This document shows positions 29,103 to 40,817 of a DNA stretch of 64,000 bases, in pieces. The stretch comes from Burkholderiaceae bacterium 16 (GTDB taxonomy: Bacteria; Pseudomonadota; Gammaproteobacteria; Burkholderiales; Burkholderiaceae), in the NCBI GenBank assembly GCA_000955785.1, contig JYOD01000019.1:62001-126000 (forward strand), in the 5' to 3' direction. The notes under the pieces are model-generated. The model saw nothing but the letters and a program-made list of their open reading frames with translations. It ran no database searches and had not been told where the DNA came from. A program made the position numbers and the translations under genes. Every line of letters starts with the position of its first letter. Position 1 is the first letter of the stretch.

Positions 29103-30332
29103 TTACGAACGGTAGTCCGCGTTAATCGAAACGTAATCGTGCGACAGGTCGCAGGTCCAGACCGTGGCGGTGGCATCGCCGCGCCCGAGCGCGATGCGCA
29201 CGGTGATCTCGGCCTGTTTCATCACGCGCTGGCCGTCTTCCTCGCGATAGTCGGGATTGCGGCCGCCGCCGCGCGCGACCAGGACATCGTCCAGCCACAA
29301 ATTGACATGCTCGACCTCGAGATCGTCGACTCCGGCATAGCCCACGGCCGCCAGGATGCGGCCCAGATTGGGATCCGAGGCGTAGAAGGCGGTCTTGACC
29401 AGCGGCGAATGCGCCACCGCGTAGGCGATCAGGCGGCATTCGGCCACGTCCTTGCCGCCCTCGACCTGGATGGTCATCAGCTTGGTGGCGCCTTCGCCAT
29501 CGCGCACGATCATCTGCGCCAGTTCCTGCGACAGGTCGGTCAGCGCGGCGCGCAGTGCCTCGAAATCCGCCCCCTCGGCACGCTCGATGGCCGGCGCGCC
29601 TGCTTTGCCGCTGGCGATCAGCACGAAGGAGTCGTTGGTCGAGGTGTCGCCGTCGATGGTGATGCTGTTGAAGGACCGGTCCGCCGCGTACGACACCAGT
29701 GCCTGTACCACGTCCTGCGACACGGTGGCGTCGGTGGCGATAAAGCCCAGCATGGTCGCCATATTGGGACGGATCATGCCCGCGCCCTTGCTGATGCCGG
29801 ACAGCGTCACGGTCTTGCCGCCGATCTGCACGGTGCGCGAGGCGGCCTTGGGCTGCGTGTCGGTGGTCATGATCGATTCCGCCGCGGCCAGCCAGTTGTC
29901 GGCCTTGGCGTTGGCAATCGCGGCAGGCAGCGCGGCGATGATGCGGTCCACCGGCAGCGGCTCGAGGATCACGCCGGTCGAGAACGGCAGCACCTGCTCG
30001 GCAGCAATGCCGAGTTGCGCGGCCAGCGCGTCGCACGTGGCGCGGGCGTTGGCCAGGCCCGGTTCGCCGGTGCCTGCGTTGGCGTTTCCGGTGTTGACCA
30101 CGATCGCACGGATGCCCTTGGCCACGGCCAGGTGCTCGCGGCAGACCTGCACCGGCGCGGCGCAGAAGCGGTTGCGGGTGAACACGCCGGCCACGGTGCT
30201 GCCTTCGGCAACACGCACCACCAACACGTCCTTGCGGTTGGCCTTGCGGACACCCGCTTCAGCCCAGCCGAGCTCGACGCCGGCGACAGGTTTCAGGTTC
30301 TCTGCCAGCGGCAGGGGCAGGTTGACGGCCAT
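29103..30332 (-). CDS. argJ: ArgJ, glutamate N-acetyltransferase / amino-acid acetyltransferase
   Basis: A 409-residue enzyme of the cyclic arginine pathway that moves the acetyl group from N-acetylornithine to glutamate. It is made as one chain and cleaves itself before a threonine; the site is visible in [21 protein letters not shown]. The oxyanion-hole motif [10 protein letters not shown] and the C-terminal [13 protein letters not shown] are diagnostic. Whether it also uses acetyl-CoA (bifunctional form) cannot be told from sequence alone. It follows secA on the same strand after a hairpin. Confidence 0.96.
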   Translation of the reverse strand: MAVNLPLPLAENLKPVAGVELGWAEAGVRKANRKDVLVVRVAEGSTVAGVFTRNRFCAAPVQVCREHLAVAKGIRAIVVNTGNANAGTGEPGLANARATCDALAAQLGIAAEQVLPFSTGVILEPLPVDRIIAALPAAIANAKADNWLAAAESIMTTDTQPKAASRTVQIGGKTVTLSGISKGAGMIRPNMATMLGFIATDATVSQDVVQALVSYAADRSFNSITIDGDTSTNDSFVLIASGKAGAPAIERAEGADFEALRAALTDLSQELAQMIVRDGEGATKLMTIQVEGGKDVAECRLIAYAVAHSPLVKTAFYASDPNLGRILAAVGYAGVDDLEVEHVNLWLDDVLVARGGGRNPDYREEDGQRVMKQAEITVRIALGRGDATATVWTCDLSHDYVSINADYRS

Positions 30333-30424
30333 GTGCGTTCCTCTATGCGTTCGACGTTGCTGGTTATGCAGTTTCTACTACTGCCAGGTGGCGGCGGATG
30401 GTACATGGAGCGCCTCCCCTGACG

Positions 30425-30450
30425 AACATGCCCGCTTGCGCGGGCATGTT
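30425..30450 (-). terminator. hairpin after secA
   Basis: An 11-base perfect stem (AACATGCCCGC / GCGGGCATGTT) with a TTGC loop, 23 bases after the secA stop. The T run on the minus strand is poor, so it may be only a partial terminator. Confidence 0.6.
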
Positions 30451-30472
30451 TGCTGACTTCACTGTGCGCGGC

Positions 30473-33256
<2,784 letters not shown>

Positions 33257-33493
33257 CGATTGCTTTCACCTACGCGAGTGGTACGCCGCCGTGGTACGCA
33301 CTAGGCGGCCTGGCCGCCGGCTTGGCCGGCTGCCCAGGGCGGACCGCGCGAGGAAATAGGAAGATTGGCGCAAAACGCCGAGTTTATCACGCGCGCGGGT
33401 CACGACCGGAACCAAGCGGCGGGCGAAACGCTACCTGTCCGGATGCGGCCCGCGCATCCAATCCCCCCGACATCGGGGCGGGTCGCGGATTCT

Positions 33494-34436
33494 TCAACGG
33501 ATTGCCGTATGATCGGTCGGAATTGTTGCCTGGGCAATCTGCGCAGATGATGATTTCGCCACAGCAAGGAAGCGATTCGGATTTTGCGGCACGCCGTCCA
33601 CATGCACCTCGAAATGCAGGTGGGCGCCTGTGGAGCGCCCGGTGGAGCCCACCAGCGCGATCTGCTGGCCCGGCTTGACGAGGTCCCCGGGCTTCACCAG
33701 CAGCCTGGAAGCATGCGCATAGCGGGTCTTGAGGCCATTGCCGTGATCGAGATCGATCAGGTTGCCGTATTCGGAGTGCCACTCCGCCGCCGCCACCACG
33801 CCCCCCCCCCCGGCGGCCGCGACGATCGGCGTGCCCGCGGGCGCGGAAAAATCGACGCCGTCATGCGGGGAGCGGCGCCCGGTAAATGGGTCGAAGCGCC
33901 AGCCGAAGCCGGAGGCATCGTAGCCGGTCGCCACCGGCAGCACGCGTGGAACCCGGCGATCCTCGATCCGGCGATCCAGCAAGGTGCTGGCCACCACATC
34001 GAAATAGTCCGTATGCCTATCAGCCTGCTTGGACAGACTCGCCAGCGCGAGTTGCAACTCCGGCAGGCTCGAGGTGCGCGACTGCGCCGAGGGCGCGAGG
34101 CCGCCACGGCCGGGCGGCTTGCTGGAAGTCGAACTCCTTGGGCGCGATGCCGGCAAGCCCGGAAACCCGCTCGCCGAGCGCATCCAGCCGCACCATGCGG
34201 GCCTGGATCTCGCCCACGCGGGCGACCAGCACATTGAGATTGGCGCGCAGGTAGGCATCGTCGCCCGGTGCACGGACAGGTGCGCCAATGCCCGTCCGCG
34301 CCACGATCCAGGTCAGCACCGACGAGACCAGCGCGACAACCAGACACAGCAGCACGATGACGGCGAAGATCTTCCCCCGCGACAAGGTGAAATGACGCAC
34401 GCGCGGCAGGCGCGGATGAAGCACGATGATCTGCAT
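33494..34436 (-). pseudogene. frameshifted M23 (LytM-type) metallopeptidase
   Basis: Two overlapping frames encode one periplasmic-anchored M23 peptidase. The first starts at the ATG at 34436 with a basic N-terminus and a membrane segment (IFAVIVLLCLVVALVSSVLTWI) and reads to LAGIAPKEFDF; the second carries KPPGRGGLAPSA onward. The switch lies near 34118-34124 and needs loss of one base. The second frame holds the full LytM domain: HDGVDFSAPAGT, YGNLIDLDHGNGLKTRYAH and TGAHLHFEVH, so the zinc ligands are intact. An 11-G run (33801-33811) sits inside that domain, in frame as read. Either the gene is truly broken or phase-variable, or the assembly has indels. In relatives the gene between secA and lpxC is intact, from general knowledge. 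Confidence 0.75.
33801..33811 (-). repeat. 11-base G homopolymer inside the M23 gene
   Basis: A run of eleven C on the plus strand (G on the coding strand) encodes part of AAAGGGGVV in the LytM domain. Homologous domains usually have two glycines there. Runs of this length are prone to slippage in replication and to sequencing error. Confidence 0.9.
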
Positions 34437-34518
34437 GATGCAATCCTTCCCATGCAAGGCCCGGCGCCGGCTTCGTGGCGGCGGCGCATAAGCCGCCGCG
34501 CTGGCGCGAACGGCACGC

Positions 34519-34524
34519 TAGAAT
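34519..34524 (+). promoter_or_regulatory. -10-like element before dciA
   Basis: TAGAAT stands six bases before the ATG at 34531. Used as a -10, it would place the transcript start at or near the start codon, giving a leaderless or nearly leaderless message. No clear -35 is seen. Confidence 0.3.
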
Positions 34525-34530
34525 GCGCGC

Positions 34531-35070
34531 ATGCGCATGTTTACCCATCACGCCCTCCAGACGCCCGCCGCCAAGCCGCTTAACGACTGGCTGGACAAAG
34601 CCGGCCCGGTCTCGGCCCTGATGCAGACGGCACGGGAACTGGCGGTACTGGAAGCTGAGGTGCTGTCGCTCCTGCCACGTGGCCTGCAGGACGGCATCGC
34701 TGTCGCGGGCGTCAAACAGGACGCCCGCGGTGTCGGCCAGGGCCAGTCGGAGCGAACTTTGCTGCTGCTGGCCGCCCATGGGGCAGCCGCTGCACGCGTC
34801 CGGCAAGTGGTTCCTACGCTACTTTCCAGGTTGCAACAGCGGGGATCGCAGATTACCGCAATCCGGGTGAGGGTACAACCCGAGGTCGGCCGGCAAAGTG
34901 ACTGGGACACCGGGCCGGTGGTACGGCCCAAGGTAGCCCGGATGTCGGCGACCGGATTGTCCAGCCTGACGCAGCTGGCGCAGGAGTTGCCCGAGTCGCC
35001 GTTGCGGGATGCCCTGAATACCCTGTTGTCGCACCATCGGCAAAAGACGACGACCGGCGCTGGTTCCTGA
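34531..35070 (+). CDS. DciA-like (DUF721) protein
   Basis: A 179-residue protein of the DUF721 family. Members called DciA help load the replicative helicase DnaB in bacteria that lack DnaC. The N-terminal half (TARELAVLEAEVLSLLP ... [22 protein letters not shown], then ITAIRVRVQP) fits the KH-like fold, and the C-terminal third (SLTQLAQELPESPLRDALNTLL) is helical. The start is the ATG at 34531, or the in-frame ATG at 34537. It is the only plus-strand gene in this region, divergent from the M23 gene and convergent with lpxC. The DciA function is inferred from the family. Confidence 0.75.
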   Translation: MRMFTHHALQTPAAKPLNDWLDKAGPVSALMQTARELAVLEAEVLSLLPRGLQDGIAVAGVKQDARGVGQGQSERTLLLLAAHGAAAARVRQVVPTLLSRLQQRGSQITAIRVRVQPEVGRQSDWDTGPVVRPKVARMSATGLSSLTQLAQELPESPLRDALNTLLSHHRQKTTTGAGS

Positions 35071-35088
35071 AGCCCGTGCCCTGGACGT

Positions 35089-35114
35089 AAAAAAAGCCGG
35101 CTTGCGCCGGCCTT
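35089..35114 (-). terminator. terminator after lpxC
   Basis: The stem GCCGGC / GCCGGC with a TTGC loop is flanked by seven A on the plus strand, which read as seven T on the minus strand. It therefore terminates the minus-strand lpxC transcript about 40 bases past its stop and may also act on dciA. Confidence 0.8.
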
Positions 35115-35151
35115 CCGCTGATACCAGAACCCTGCCCCCCCCCGCCAGGCG

Positions 35152-36069
35152 TTATGCAAACGCCGGCTGCAACTGCGGCAAAAACGCCGGCGGCGCATCC
35201 TCGGCCCGCTCGAACGTCACCATCTCATACGCTTCCTGATCCGCCAACAAAGCCCGCAACAGCTGGTTGTTCAGCCCGTGGCCGGATTTGTTGGCGACAT
35301 AGGCACCAATCAAGGGATGGCCGACAACATACAGATCGCCGATCGCATCAAGGATCTTGTGGCGCACGAACTCGTCGCCATAGCGCAGTTCCTCGTTATT
35401 CAGCATCCGATGCTCGTCGAGCACAATGGCGTTATCCAGACTGCCGCCACGCGCCAGCCCCATCTCCCGCAACGCCTCGACTTCGTGGGCGAAGCCGAAA
35501 GTGCGGGCGCGGGCAATCTCGCGCACGTAACTTGTATCGGCGAAATCGATGGAGAAGGTCTGGCCGGTCTTGTCCACCGCGGGGTGACGGAAGTCGATGG
35601 TGAAAGCCAGCTTGAAGCCGAAGTAAGGCTCCAGGCGCGCCAGCTTGTCGCCCTCGCGGACTTCCACGGCCTTCTTCACGCGGATAAAACGCTTGGGCGC
35701 GGACTGCTGCTCGATTTCGGCCGACTGCAGCAGGAAGACGAAGGATGCAGCGCTGCCGTCCATGATCGGGATTTCCTCGGCGTCGACATCCACGTACAGA
35801 TTGTCGATGCCAAGGCCCGCGCAGGCGGACATCAAATGTTCCACGGTCGACACGCGCGCGCCATCCTTCTGCAGGACCGATGCAAGACGCGTATCGCCAA
35901 TGGCTGACGCGCTCGCGGTGATCTCGACGGCTTCGGGCAGGTCGACGCGGGTGAATACGATACCGGCATCCACCGGAGCCGGGCGCAGCGTCAGCGTCAC
36001 TTTGCGGCCCGAGTGCAAGCCTATGCCAACGGTCTTGACCAGGGATTTGATGGTGCGCTGTTTGAGCAT
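35152..36069 (-). CDS. lpxC: LpxC, UDP-3-O-acyl-N-acetylglucosamine deacetylase
   Basis: A 305-residue zinc deacetylase, the committed step of lipid A synthesis in the cytoplasm. The zinc ligands lie in VEHLMSAC (first His) and in HKILDAIGD (His and Asp); the catalytic base His is in NKSGHGLNN. Length equals the E. coli enzyme. The ATG at 36069 begins [21 protein letters not shown]. It lies 174 bases downstream of the peroxiredoxin gene across an AT-rich gap likely to hold its promoter, so it is separate from the ftsZ transcript. Confidence 0.97.
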   Translation of the reverse strand: MLKQRTIKSLVKTVGIGLHSGRKVTLTLRPAPVDAGIVFTRVDLPEAVEITASASAIGDTRLASVLQKDGARVSTVEHLMSACAGLGIDNLYVDVDAEEIPIMDGSAASFVFLLQSAEIEQQSAPKRFIRVKKAVEVREGDKLARLEPYFGFKLAFTIDFRHPAVDKTGQTFSIDFADTSYVREIARARTFGFAHEVEALREMGLARGGSLDNAIVLDEHRMLNNEELRYGDEFVRHKILDAIGDLYVVGHPLIGAYVANKSGHGLNNQLLRALLADQEAYEMVTFERAEDAPPAFLPQLQPAFA

Positions 36070-36243
36070 GACGTTCTCAGCTATTATTAAAATCTATCAA
36101 GTACACTTTCTAATATAGCGATTTTACCATTGCTTCGTTTGCTGCGCTGCGCCACTTTGTTTCGGTCTGTTAGCACCGAAGAAATAACCCGCCATAAGTG
36201 CATCTTAAAGCACTGGTTGGTTACTCAATGACACATTCACGTA

Positions 36244-36750
36244 TTACGCGCGCAACGCCGCAAGCACCGCTTCAGCGCTGCTGACCTTGAATTCGCCAGG
36301 CGCTTCAAGCCACAGGTGGGTCACCACGCCATCGTCGATGACCATGGCGTAACGCTTGGAGCGTACACCCATGCCGCGTGCGGTAAGGTCCTGGTCCAGG
36401 CCCAGGCGGCGCGTCCACTCGGCGCTGCCATCGGCCATCATGCGCACCTTGCCTTCGGTATTCTGCTCGCGGCCCCAGGCGCCCATGACAAAGGCATCGT
36501 TGACCGAGACGCACCAGACTTCGTCCACGCCGGCCGCGCGCAGCGCTTCGGCCTGCGCCAAGTAGCCCGGCACATGCTTGGCGGAGCAGGTGGGGGTAAA
36601 GGCGCCGGGCAGGCCAAACACCACGATCTTGCGGCCACGGGCGAGTTCGGCGGCCGAGAAGGAATTGGGCCCGAGGGCGCAGCCGCCGGTCTCGACCTCA
36701 AAGAACTCATTCAGCGTGGCGTCGGGCACACGCGCTCCAATTTCGATCAT
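36244..36750 (-). CDS. Prx5-type peroxiredoxin
   Basis: A 168-residue thiol peroxidase of the Prx5/AhpC-TSA class that reduces hydrogen peroxide and organic peroxides. The peroxidatic cysteine is C55 in GLPGAFTPTCSAKHVPGYL; further cysteines are C24 and C80. There is no fused glutaredoxin domain. The ATG at 36750 has GGAAG seven bases upstream. It sits between ftsZ and lpxC and has a promoter-like element of its own (36788-36816). Confidence 0.92.
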   Translation of the reverse strand: MIEIGARVPDATLNEFFEVETGGCALGPNSFSAAELARGRKIVVFGLPGAFTPTCSAKHVPGYLAQAEALRAAGVDEVWCVSVNDAFVMGAWGREQNTEGKVRMMADGSAEWTRRLGLDQDLTARGMGVRSKRYAMVIDDGVVTHLWLEAPGEFKVSSAEAVLAALRA

Positions 36751-37267
36751 GCTGTGTCTTCCTGTCTCGGTAAAAACCCTGTTTAGCATCATAGTGCGCC
36801 AGTCGCAGGTGCCCAAGTCTGACACTGCCGGGTATGCCGTAGGAATTGTCCGGCATAGGCGAGACTCTGGCTGGCGGAGGGAGCCTATGACGCCGCGCGC
36901 AGATCTGCGCGGCACGCCAGACTCGTTTCCTGGGCGGCATTGATGGCGCCAGGCTCAAGGCCCCGAGGGCTTCAAGCCGCACTGCTCTTCAAATGGGTCC
37001 GCGTGCCGATCTTGCGATCGACGCGCGGACGACGGCACATCCCGGCCGGGATGGCGGGAGACCAGTCCGGGGAGGCGGCCGGAGGCACGCCTGTCCCGGC
37101 GACGGGATGCGACCTGAGGACGTCAGCGCGGGTGCGGCATGGCTGGCTGCTGGTCAGTCCACCGCCACCGGGCGCAACACGAGCGGATAGGGAGCGCTAG
37201 CGTGTTTCGCCGATCCGGGGCGGGGCCTGGCTGGCAGCCGGCCTTGCCGACACTTTGCCGAGCCAAC
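36751..37267. other. intergenic region between ftsZ and the peroxiredoxin gene
   Basis: About 520 bases without a convincing gene. It holds the peroxiredoxin promoter-like element near its left end. A GC-rich inverted repeat close to the ftsZ stop (about 37230-37250) may contribute to ending the dcw transcript but lacks a T run. The several open frames here look like high-GC chance frames. Confidence 0.45.
36788..36816 (-). promoter_or_regulatory. promoter-like element for the peroxiredoxin gene
   Basis: On the minus strand, TTGGGC (36811-36816) and TATGAT (36788-36793) are 17 bases apart; the -10 matches five of six consensus positions. Transcription would start about 30 bases before the ATG. 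Confidence 0.55.
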
Positions 37268-38467
37268 TCAGTCCGCCTGCTTGCGCAGGAACGCCGGGAT
37301 GTCGTACGTATCCACACCCTTTTCCTGCAAGGCGGCCACGTGGGCGGACGCAGACTCGCGCGAGCTGCGCCATACCGCCGGCGTGTCCAGGTTGCTGTAA
37401 TCGGGAGCGCTGCTGTGGCCGGCGTTCACGCTGCTGGTCATATTGCCCATCATCTGCACCGGCATATTGTCGGTACCGGTCTTGAGCAGGGTCATCGGCT
37501 GTTGCTTCTTGGCCGAACGGCCCAGGCCCGTCGCCACCACCGTCACGCGCAGCGCATCGCCCATGGAATCGTCGTACACCGTACCGAAGATCACGGTGGC
37601 ATCTTCCGCGGCATAGCTGCGGATGGTGTTCATGACTTCCTTGGTTTCCGACAGCTTCAGCGAGCGGCTGGCCGTGATGTTGACCAGCACGCCGCGCGCG
37701 CCCGACAGGTCCACGCCTTCCAGCAGCGGGCTGGCGACAGCCTGCTCGGCAGCCAGGCGGGCGCGGTCCACGCCCGACACGGTAGCCGTGCCCATCATGG
37801 CTTTGCCCTGCTCGCCCATGACCGTCTTCACGTCTTCGAAGTCGACGTTCACCAGGCCATCGACGTTGATGATCTCGGCGATGCCCGCGACTGCGTTATG
37901 CAACACGTCGTCGGCGCACTGGAAGCATTTGTCCATCTCGGCGTCGTCGCCCATCACCTCGAACAGCTTCTCGTTGAGCACAACGATCAGCGAATCGACG
38001 CAGGACTCCAGTTCGCCAGAACCGGCTTCCGCCACCTTGGCGCGGCGCGCGCCTTCGAACTCGAAGGGCTTGCTGACCACGCCCACGGTCAGGATGCCCA
38101 TTTCCTTGGCAACCTGGGCCACGACCGGTGCAGCGCCGGTACCGGTGCCGCCGCCCATGCCGGCAGTGATGAAGACCATGTGGGCACCACGCAGCGAGTC
38201 GGCGATCTGCTCGCGCGCCTGATCCGCGCAGTTGCGGCCGACCTCCGGCTTGGCGCCTGCCCCAAGGCCGGTGTTGCCGAGCTGCAGCACGCGCGAAGCG
38301 CTGGAGCGCTTGAGCGCCTGCGCATCGGTGTTCATGCAGATAAATTCGACGCCTTGCACGCCACGGCTGATCATGTGCTGCACAGCGTTGCCGCCCGCGC
38401 CGCCCACGCCGATCACCTTGATGATGGTGCCGTCCTGCAATTCCGTTTCGATCATGTCAAAGTCCAT
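37268..38467 (-). CDS. ftsZ: FtsZ, tubulin-like division GTPase
   Basis: A 399-residue protein that polymerises into the Z ring. The tubulin signature GGGTGTGAAP lies near residue 106, and the T7 loop region (NVDGLVNVDFEDVKTVM) is normal. The C-terminal peptide DIPAFLRKQAD, which binds FtsA and ZapD-like partners, is intact. The ATG at 38467 has GGAGG five bases upstream; the in-frame ATG at 38479 is less likely. It is the last gene of the dcw cluster, 165 bases after ftsA. Confidence 0.98.
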   Translation of the reverse strand: MDFDMIETELQDGTIIKVIGVGGAGGNAVQHMISRGVQGVEFICMNTDAQALKRSSASRVLQLGNTGLGAGAKPEVGRNCADQAREQIADSLRGAHMVFITAGMGGGTGTGAAPVVAQVAKEMGILTVGVVSKPFEFEGARRAKVAEAGSGELESCVDSLIVVLNEKLFEVMGDDAEMDKCFQCADDVLHNAVAGIAEIINVDGLVNVDFEDVKTVMGEQGKAMMGTATVSGVDRARLAAEQAVASPLLEGVDLSGARGVLVNITASRSLKLSETKEVMNTIRSYAAEDATVIFGTVYDDSMGDALRVTVVATGLGRSAKKQQPMTLLKTGTDNMPVQMMGNMTSSVNAGHSSAPDYSNLDTPAVWRSSRESASAHVAALQEKGVDTYDIPAFLRKQAD

Positions 38468-38632
38468 CACTGCCTCCAAGTAGTATCAGCCGCCAAACGC
38501 TGCAGCCTCCCCGCCGCAACCCTTGGTTACTGAACAAGAAACCATCAAAAGAAAACTGCCTGTTCAACGGATTGCCCACAATTCCGTGGACAATCCCCTC
38601 ATTCATTCAAGTGCAATCCAATCGGCGGCAGC

Positions 38633-39865
38633 TTAGAAATTGCCGACGAACCATTCCTTCATGCGGGTCCACACCTGCTTGACAGAACCGCTCTGCACCG
38701 CAACCTTGCGGCCGCGCATGCGTTGCACGCGACCTTCGAGCAGTAGTCCCATTACGGTCGAATAGCGCGGACTCTTAACTACTTCGTGCAAATTTCCCCG
38801 ATATTCCGGCACGCCGACCCGAACCGGTTTGAGGAAGATGTCCTCGCCCAGTTCCACCATGCCCGGCATCATCGCGGTGCCGCCAGTGATCACGACGCCC
38901 GACGACAGCAATTCCTCGTAGCCCGACTCGCGCACCACCTGGTGCACCAGCGAGTACAACTCCTCGATGCGCGGCTCGATCACCGCCGCCAGTGCCTGGC
39001 GCGACAGCGACCGCGTGCCGCGGTCGCCCACGCCGGGGACCTCGATCATGTCTTCCGGATCGGCGATAGCCTGCTTGGCGATGCCATACTGAATCTTGAC
39101 GTCTTCGGCATCGGGCGTAGGCGTACGCAGCGCCATGGCGATGTCGTTGGTGATCTGGTCGCCGGCGATGGGGATCACGGCCGTATGCCGGATCGCGCCT
39201 TCGCTGAAGATGGCGATATCGGTCGTGCCGCCGCCGATGTCGACCAGCACCACGCCCAGTTCCTTCTCGTCCTCGGTCAGCACCGCCAGGCTCGACGCCA
39301 GCGGCTGCAGGATCAGGTCGTGCACTTCCAGGCCGCAGCGGCGCACGCACTTGACGATGTTCTGCGCCGCGCTGACCGCGCCGGTGACGATATGCACCTT
39401 CACTTCCAGCCGGATGCCGCTCATGCCGATCGGCTCGCGCACGTCTTCCTGGCCGTCGATGATGAATTCCTGCGTGAGAATGTGCAGGATCTGCTGGTCG
39501 GTCGGGATATTGACCGCCTTGGCGGTCTCGATCACCCGGGCCACATCGGTCTGGGTGACTTCCTTGTCCTTGATCGCCACCATGCCGCTGGAATTGAAGC
39601 TGCGGATATGGCTGCCGGCAATGCCGGTGAACACTTCGGAAATCTTGCAGTCGGCCATCAGCTCAGCCTCTTCCAGCGCCCGCTGGATGGACTGCACGGT
39701 GGCCTCGATATTGACCACGACCCCTTTCTTCAGACCCTTGGACTCTGACTGGCCCATCCCGATCACTTCGTAGCTGCCGTCGGGGCGCAACTCCGCCACT
39801 ACCGCGGCCACCTTGGAAGTGCCGATATCGAGACCGACCAGTAGGTCCTTGTATTCCTTGCTCAT
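38633..39865 (-). CDS. ftsA: FtsA, actin-like division protein
   Basis: A 410-residue membrane-tethered actin homologue that anchors FtsZ and recruits later division proteins. The phosphate loops VGLDIGTSKV (N-terminus) and VLVDIGGGTTDIAIF (about 205) are present. The C-terminal amphipathic helix (MKEWFVGNF) is the membrane anchor. It overlaps ftsQ by 4 bases and precedes ftsZ. Confidence 0.98.
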   Translation of the reverse strand: MSKEYKDLLVGLDIGTSKVAAVVAELRPDGSYEVIGMGQSESKGLKKGVVVNIEATVQSIQRALEEAELMADCKISEVFTGIAGSHIRSFNSSGMVAIKDKEVTQTDVARVIETAKAVNIPTDQQILHILTQEFIIDGQEDVREPIGMSGIRLEVKVHIVTGAVSAAQNIVKCVRRCGLEVHDLILQPLASSLAVLTEDEKELGVVLVDIGGGTTDIAIFSEGAIRHTAVIPIAGDQITNDIAMALRTPTPDAEDVKIQYGIAKQAIADPEDMIEVPGVGDRGTRSLSRQALAAVIEPRIEELYSLVHQVVRESGYEELLSSGVVITGGTAMMPGMVELGEDIFLKPVRVGVPEYRGNLHEVVKSPRYSTVMGLLLEGRVQRMRGRKVAVQSGSVKQVWTRMKEWFVGNF

Positions 39866-40764
39866 CGGTTTTTCTCCGCGTTCTTACTCTTGAGTCGCGT
39901 CGGATTGTTATTCGGATTGGTGTTGGTACTTGTACTCGTACTTGTATTCGTGCTGGCGCCGGCGGTTTTCGCCTTGGCAGCCGCCGCTGCCTGGGCGTCA
40001 GTCAGGAACCGCACGTTGGCCGCGCGGATGGCGAACCCGTTGGGGTAGCGCAGGTCCGCGTACTCGATCTGCTTGCCCCACTGCTCGGTGACCTGGGGCC
40101 AGGCCACGACGAATCGCTTGACGCGCTGCGCCATGGCGTCGCGCTCCTCGTCGTTCTGTTCGCGCCCGAGCTCCACCACCATGCCGTTGGACAATTTGGT
40201 GCGCCAGGCATAGCGAGACGACAGCGTGACCGCCAGCGGCTCGACCTTGAGCGGCTTGAACCATTCGCGCATGGTCTCCAGCTTGTCGACCACGTCGCCC
40301 TCGCTGTCCGGCGGGCCGTCGAGCGCGAGCAACTGGGCATCTTCCTCGGCTTCCGCCGGGTTGGCGACGAACACTTCGCCATAGGTGTTGATCAGGCGAC
40401 TACTGTCGGCATTGCCCCACGTACCGAGCGCTTCGTGCTCCTCGACCTCGACCGCCAGCCCGTTGGGCCATTCGCGGCGGACGCTGGCGCGGCGCACCCA
40501 GGGCACCGACTCGAAAATCTGCCGCGCCTCGTTGAGATCGAGCGTGAAGAAGCTGCCCGACAGCTTGCCCAGCGCGTTGGCGCGCACGCTCGGCGCATTG
40601 ACATGCCGCAGTGAGCCGCCTTCCATCGGCGCCAGCTCGACGTGCGTGATGGCAAATACCGGCCGATGCGCCAGCCACAGCAGGCCGGCCGCGAACGCCA
40701 TCACCGCCACCAGCGCGTAGAGCGTGGAAGCGATCAGGTTGAGCAGGCGAGTGTTGTGCCACAT
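39862..40764 (-). CDS. ftsQ: FtsQ, divisome membrane protein
   Basis: A 300-residue bitopic protein linking early and late divisome. It has one membrane segment (about 10-31), a POTRA domain beginning near FAITHVELAPM, and a beta domain to about 262. The C-terminal 35 residues (266-300) are low complexity, a Ser-Thr-Asn repeat (ASTNTSTSTSTNTNPNNNP) followed by a basic end (RLKSKNAEKNR), encoded by a partly repetitive DNA stretch. It overlaps ftsA by 4 bases and follows ddlB by 53. Confidence 0.95.
   Translation of the reverse strand: MWHNTRLLNLIASTLYALVAVMAFAAGLLWLAHRPVFAITHVELAPMEGGSLRHVNAPSVRANALGKLSGSFFTLDLNEARQIFESVPWVRRASVRREWPNGLAVEVEEHEALGTWGNADSSRLINTYGEVFVANPAEAEEDAQLLALDGPPDSEGDVVDKLETMREWFKPLKVEPLAVTLSSRYAWRTKLSNGMVVELGREQNDEERDAMAQRVKRFVVAWPQVTEQWGKQIEYADLRYPNGFAIRAANVRFLTDAQAAAAAKAKTAGASTNTSTSTSTNTNPNNNPTRLKSKNAEKNR
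39901..39954 (-). repeat. coding low-complexity repeat in ftsQ
   Basis: About 54 bases made of alternating ACN and AGT/AAT codons encode the Ser/Thr/Asn-rich tail. The local AT content is higher than the surrounding gene, consistent with repeat expansion by slippage. Confidence 0.75.
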
Positions 40765-40817
40765 GGCTTAGCGTTGTTCCGGTTCCGGTCGGTCGGGTTG
40801 CAGTGTTTGTCCAGTGC

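Noticed and set aside
27918-30422. A plus-strand open frame of 834 codons opposite the Nudix, ATPase and argJ genes
   Set aside because: It spans three real minus-strand genes, has low-complexity composition and no domain.
35135-35143. Nine-C run downstream of lpxC
   Set aside because: It is intergenic, past the stop and before the terminator, so slippage would have no coding effect; noted only as a possible sequencing weak point.
36940-37200. An 86-codon plus-strand frame between ftsZ and the peroxiredoxin gene
   Set aside because: Pro/Arg-rich chance composition, no ribosome binding site and no domain.
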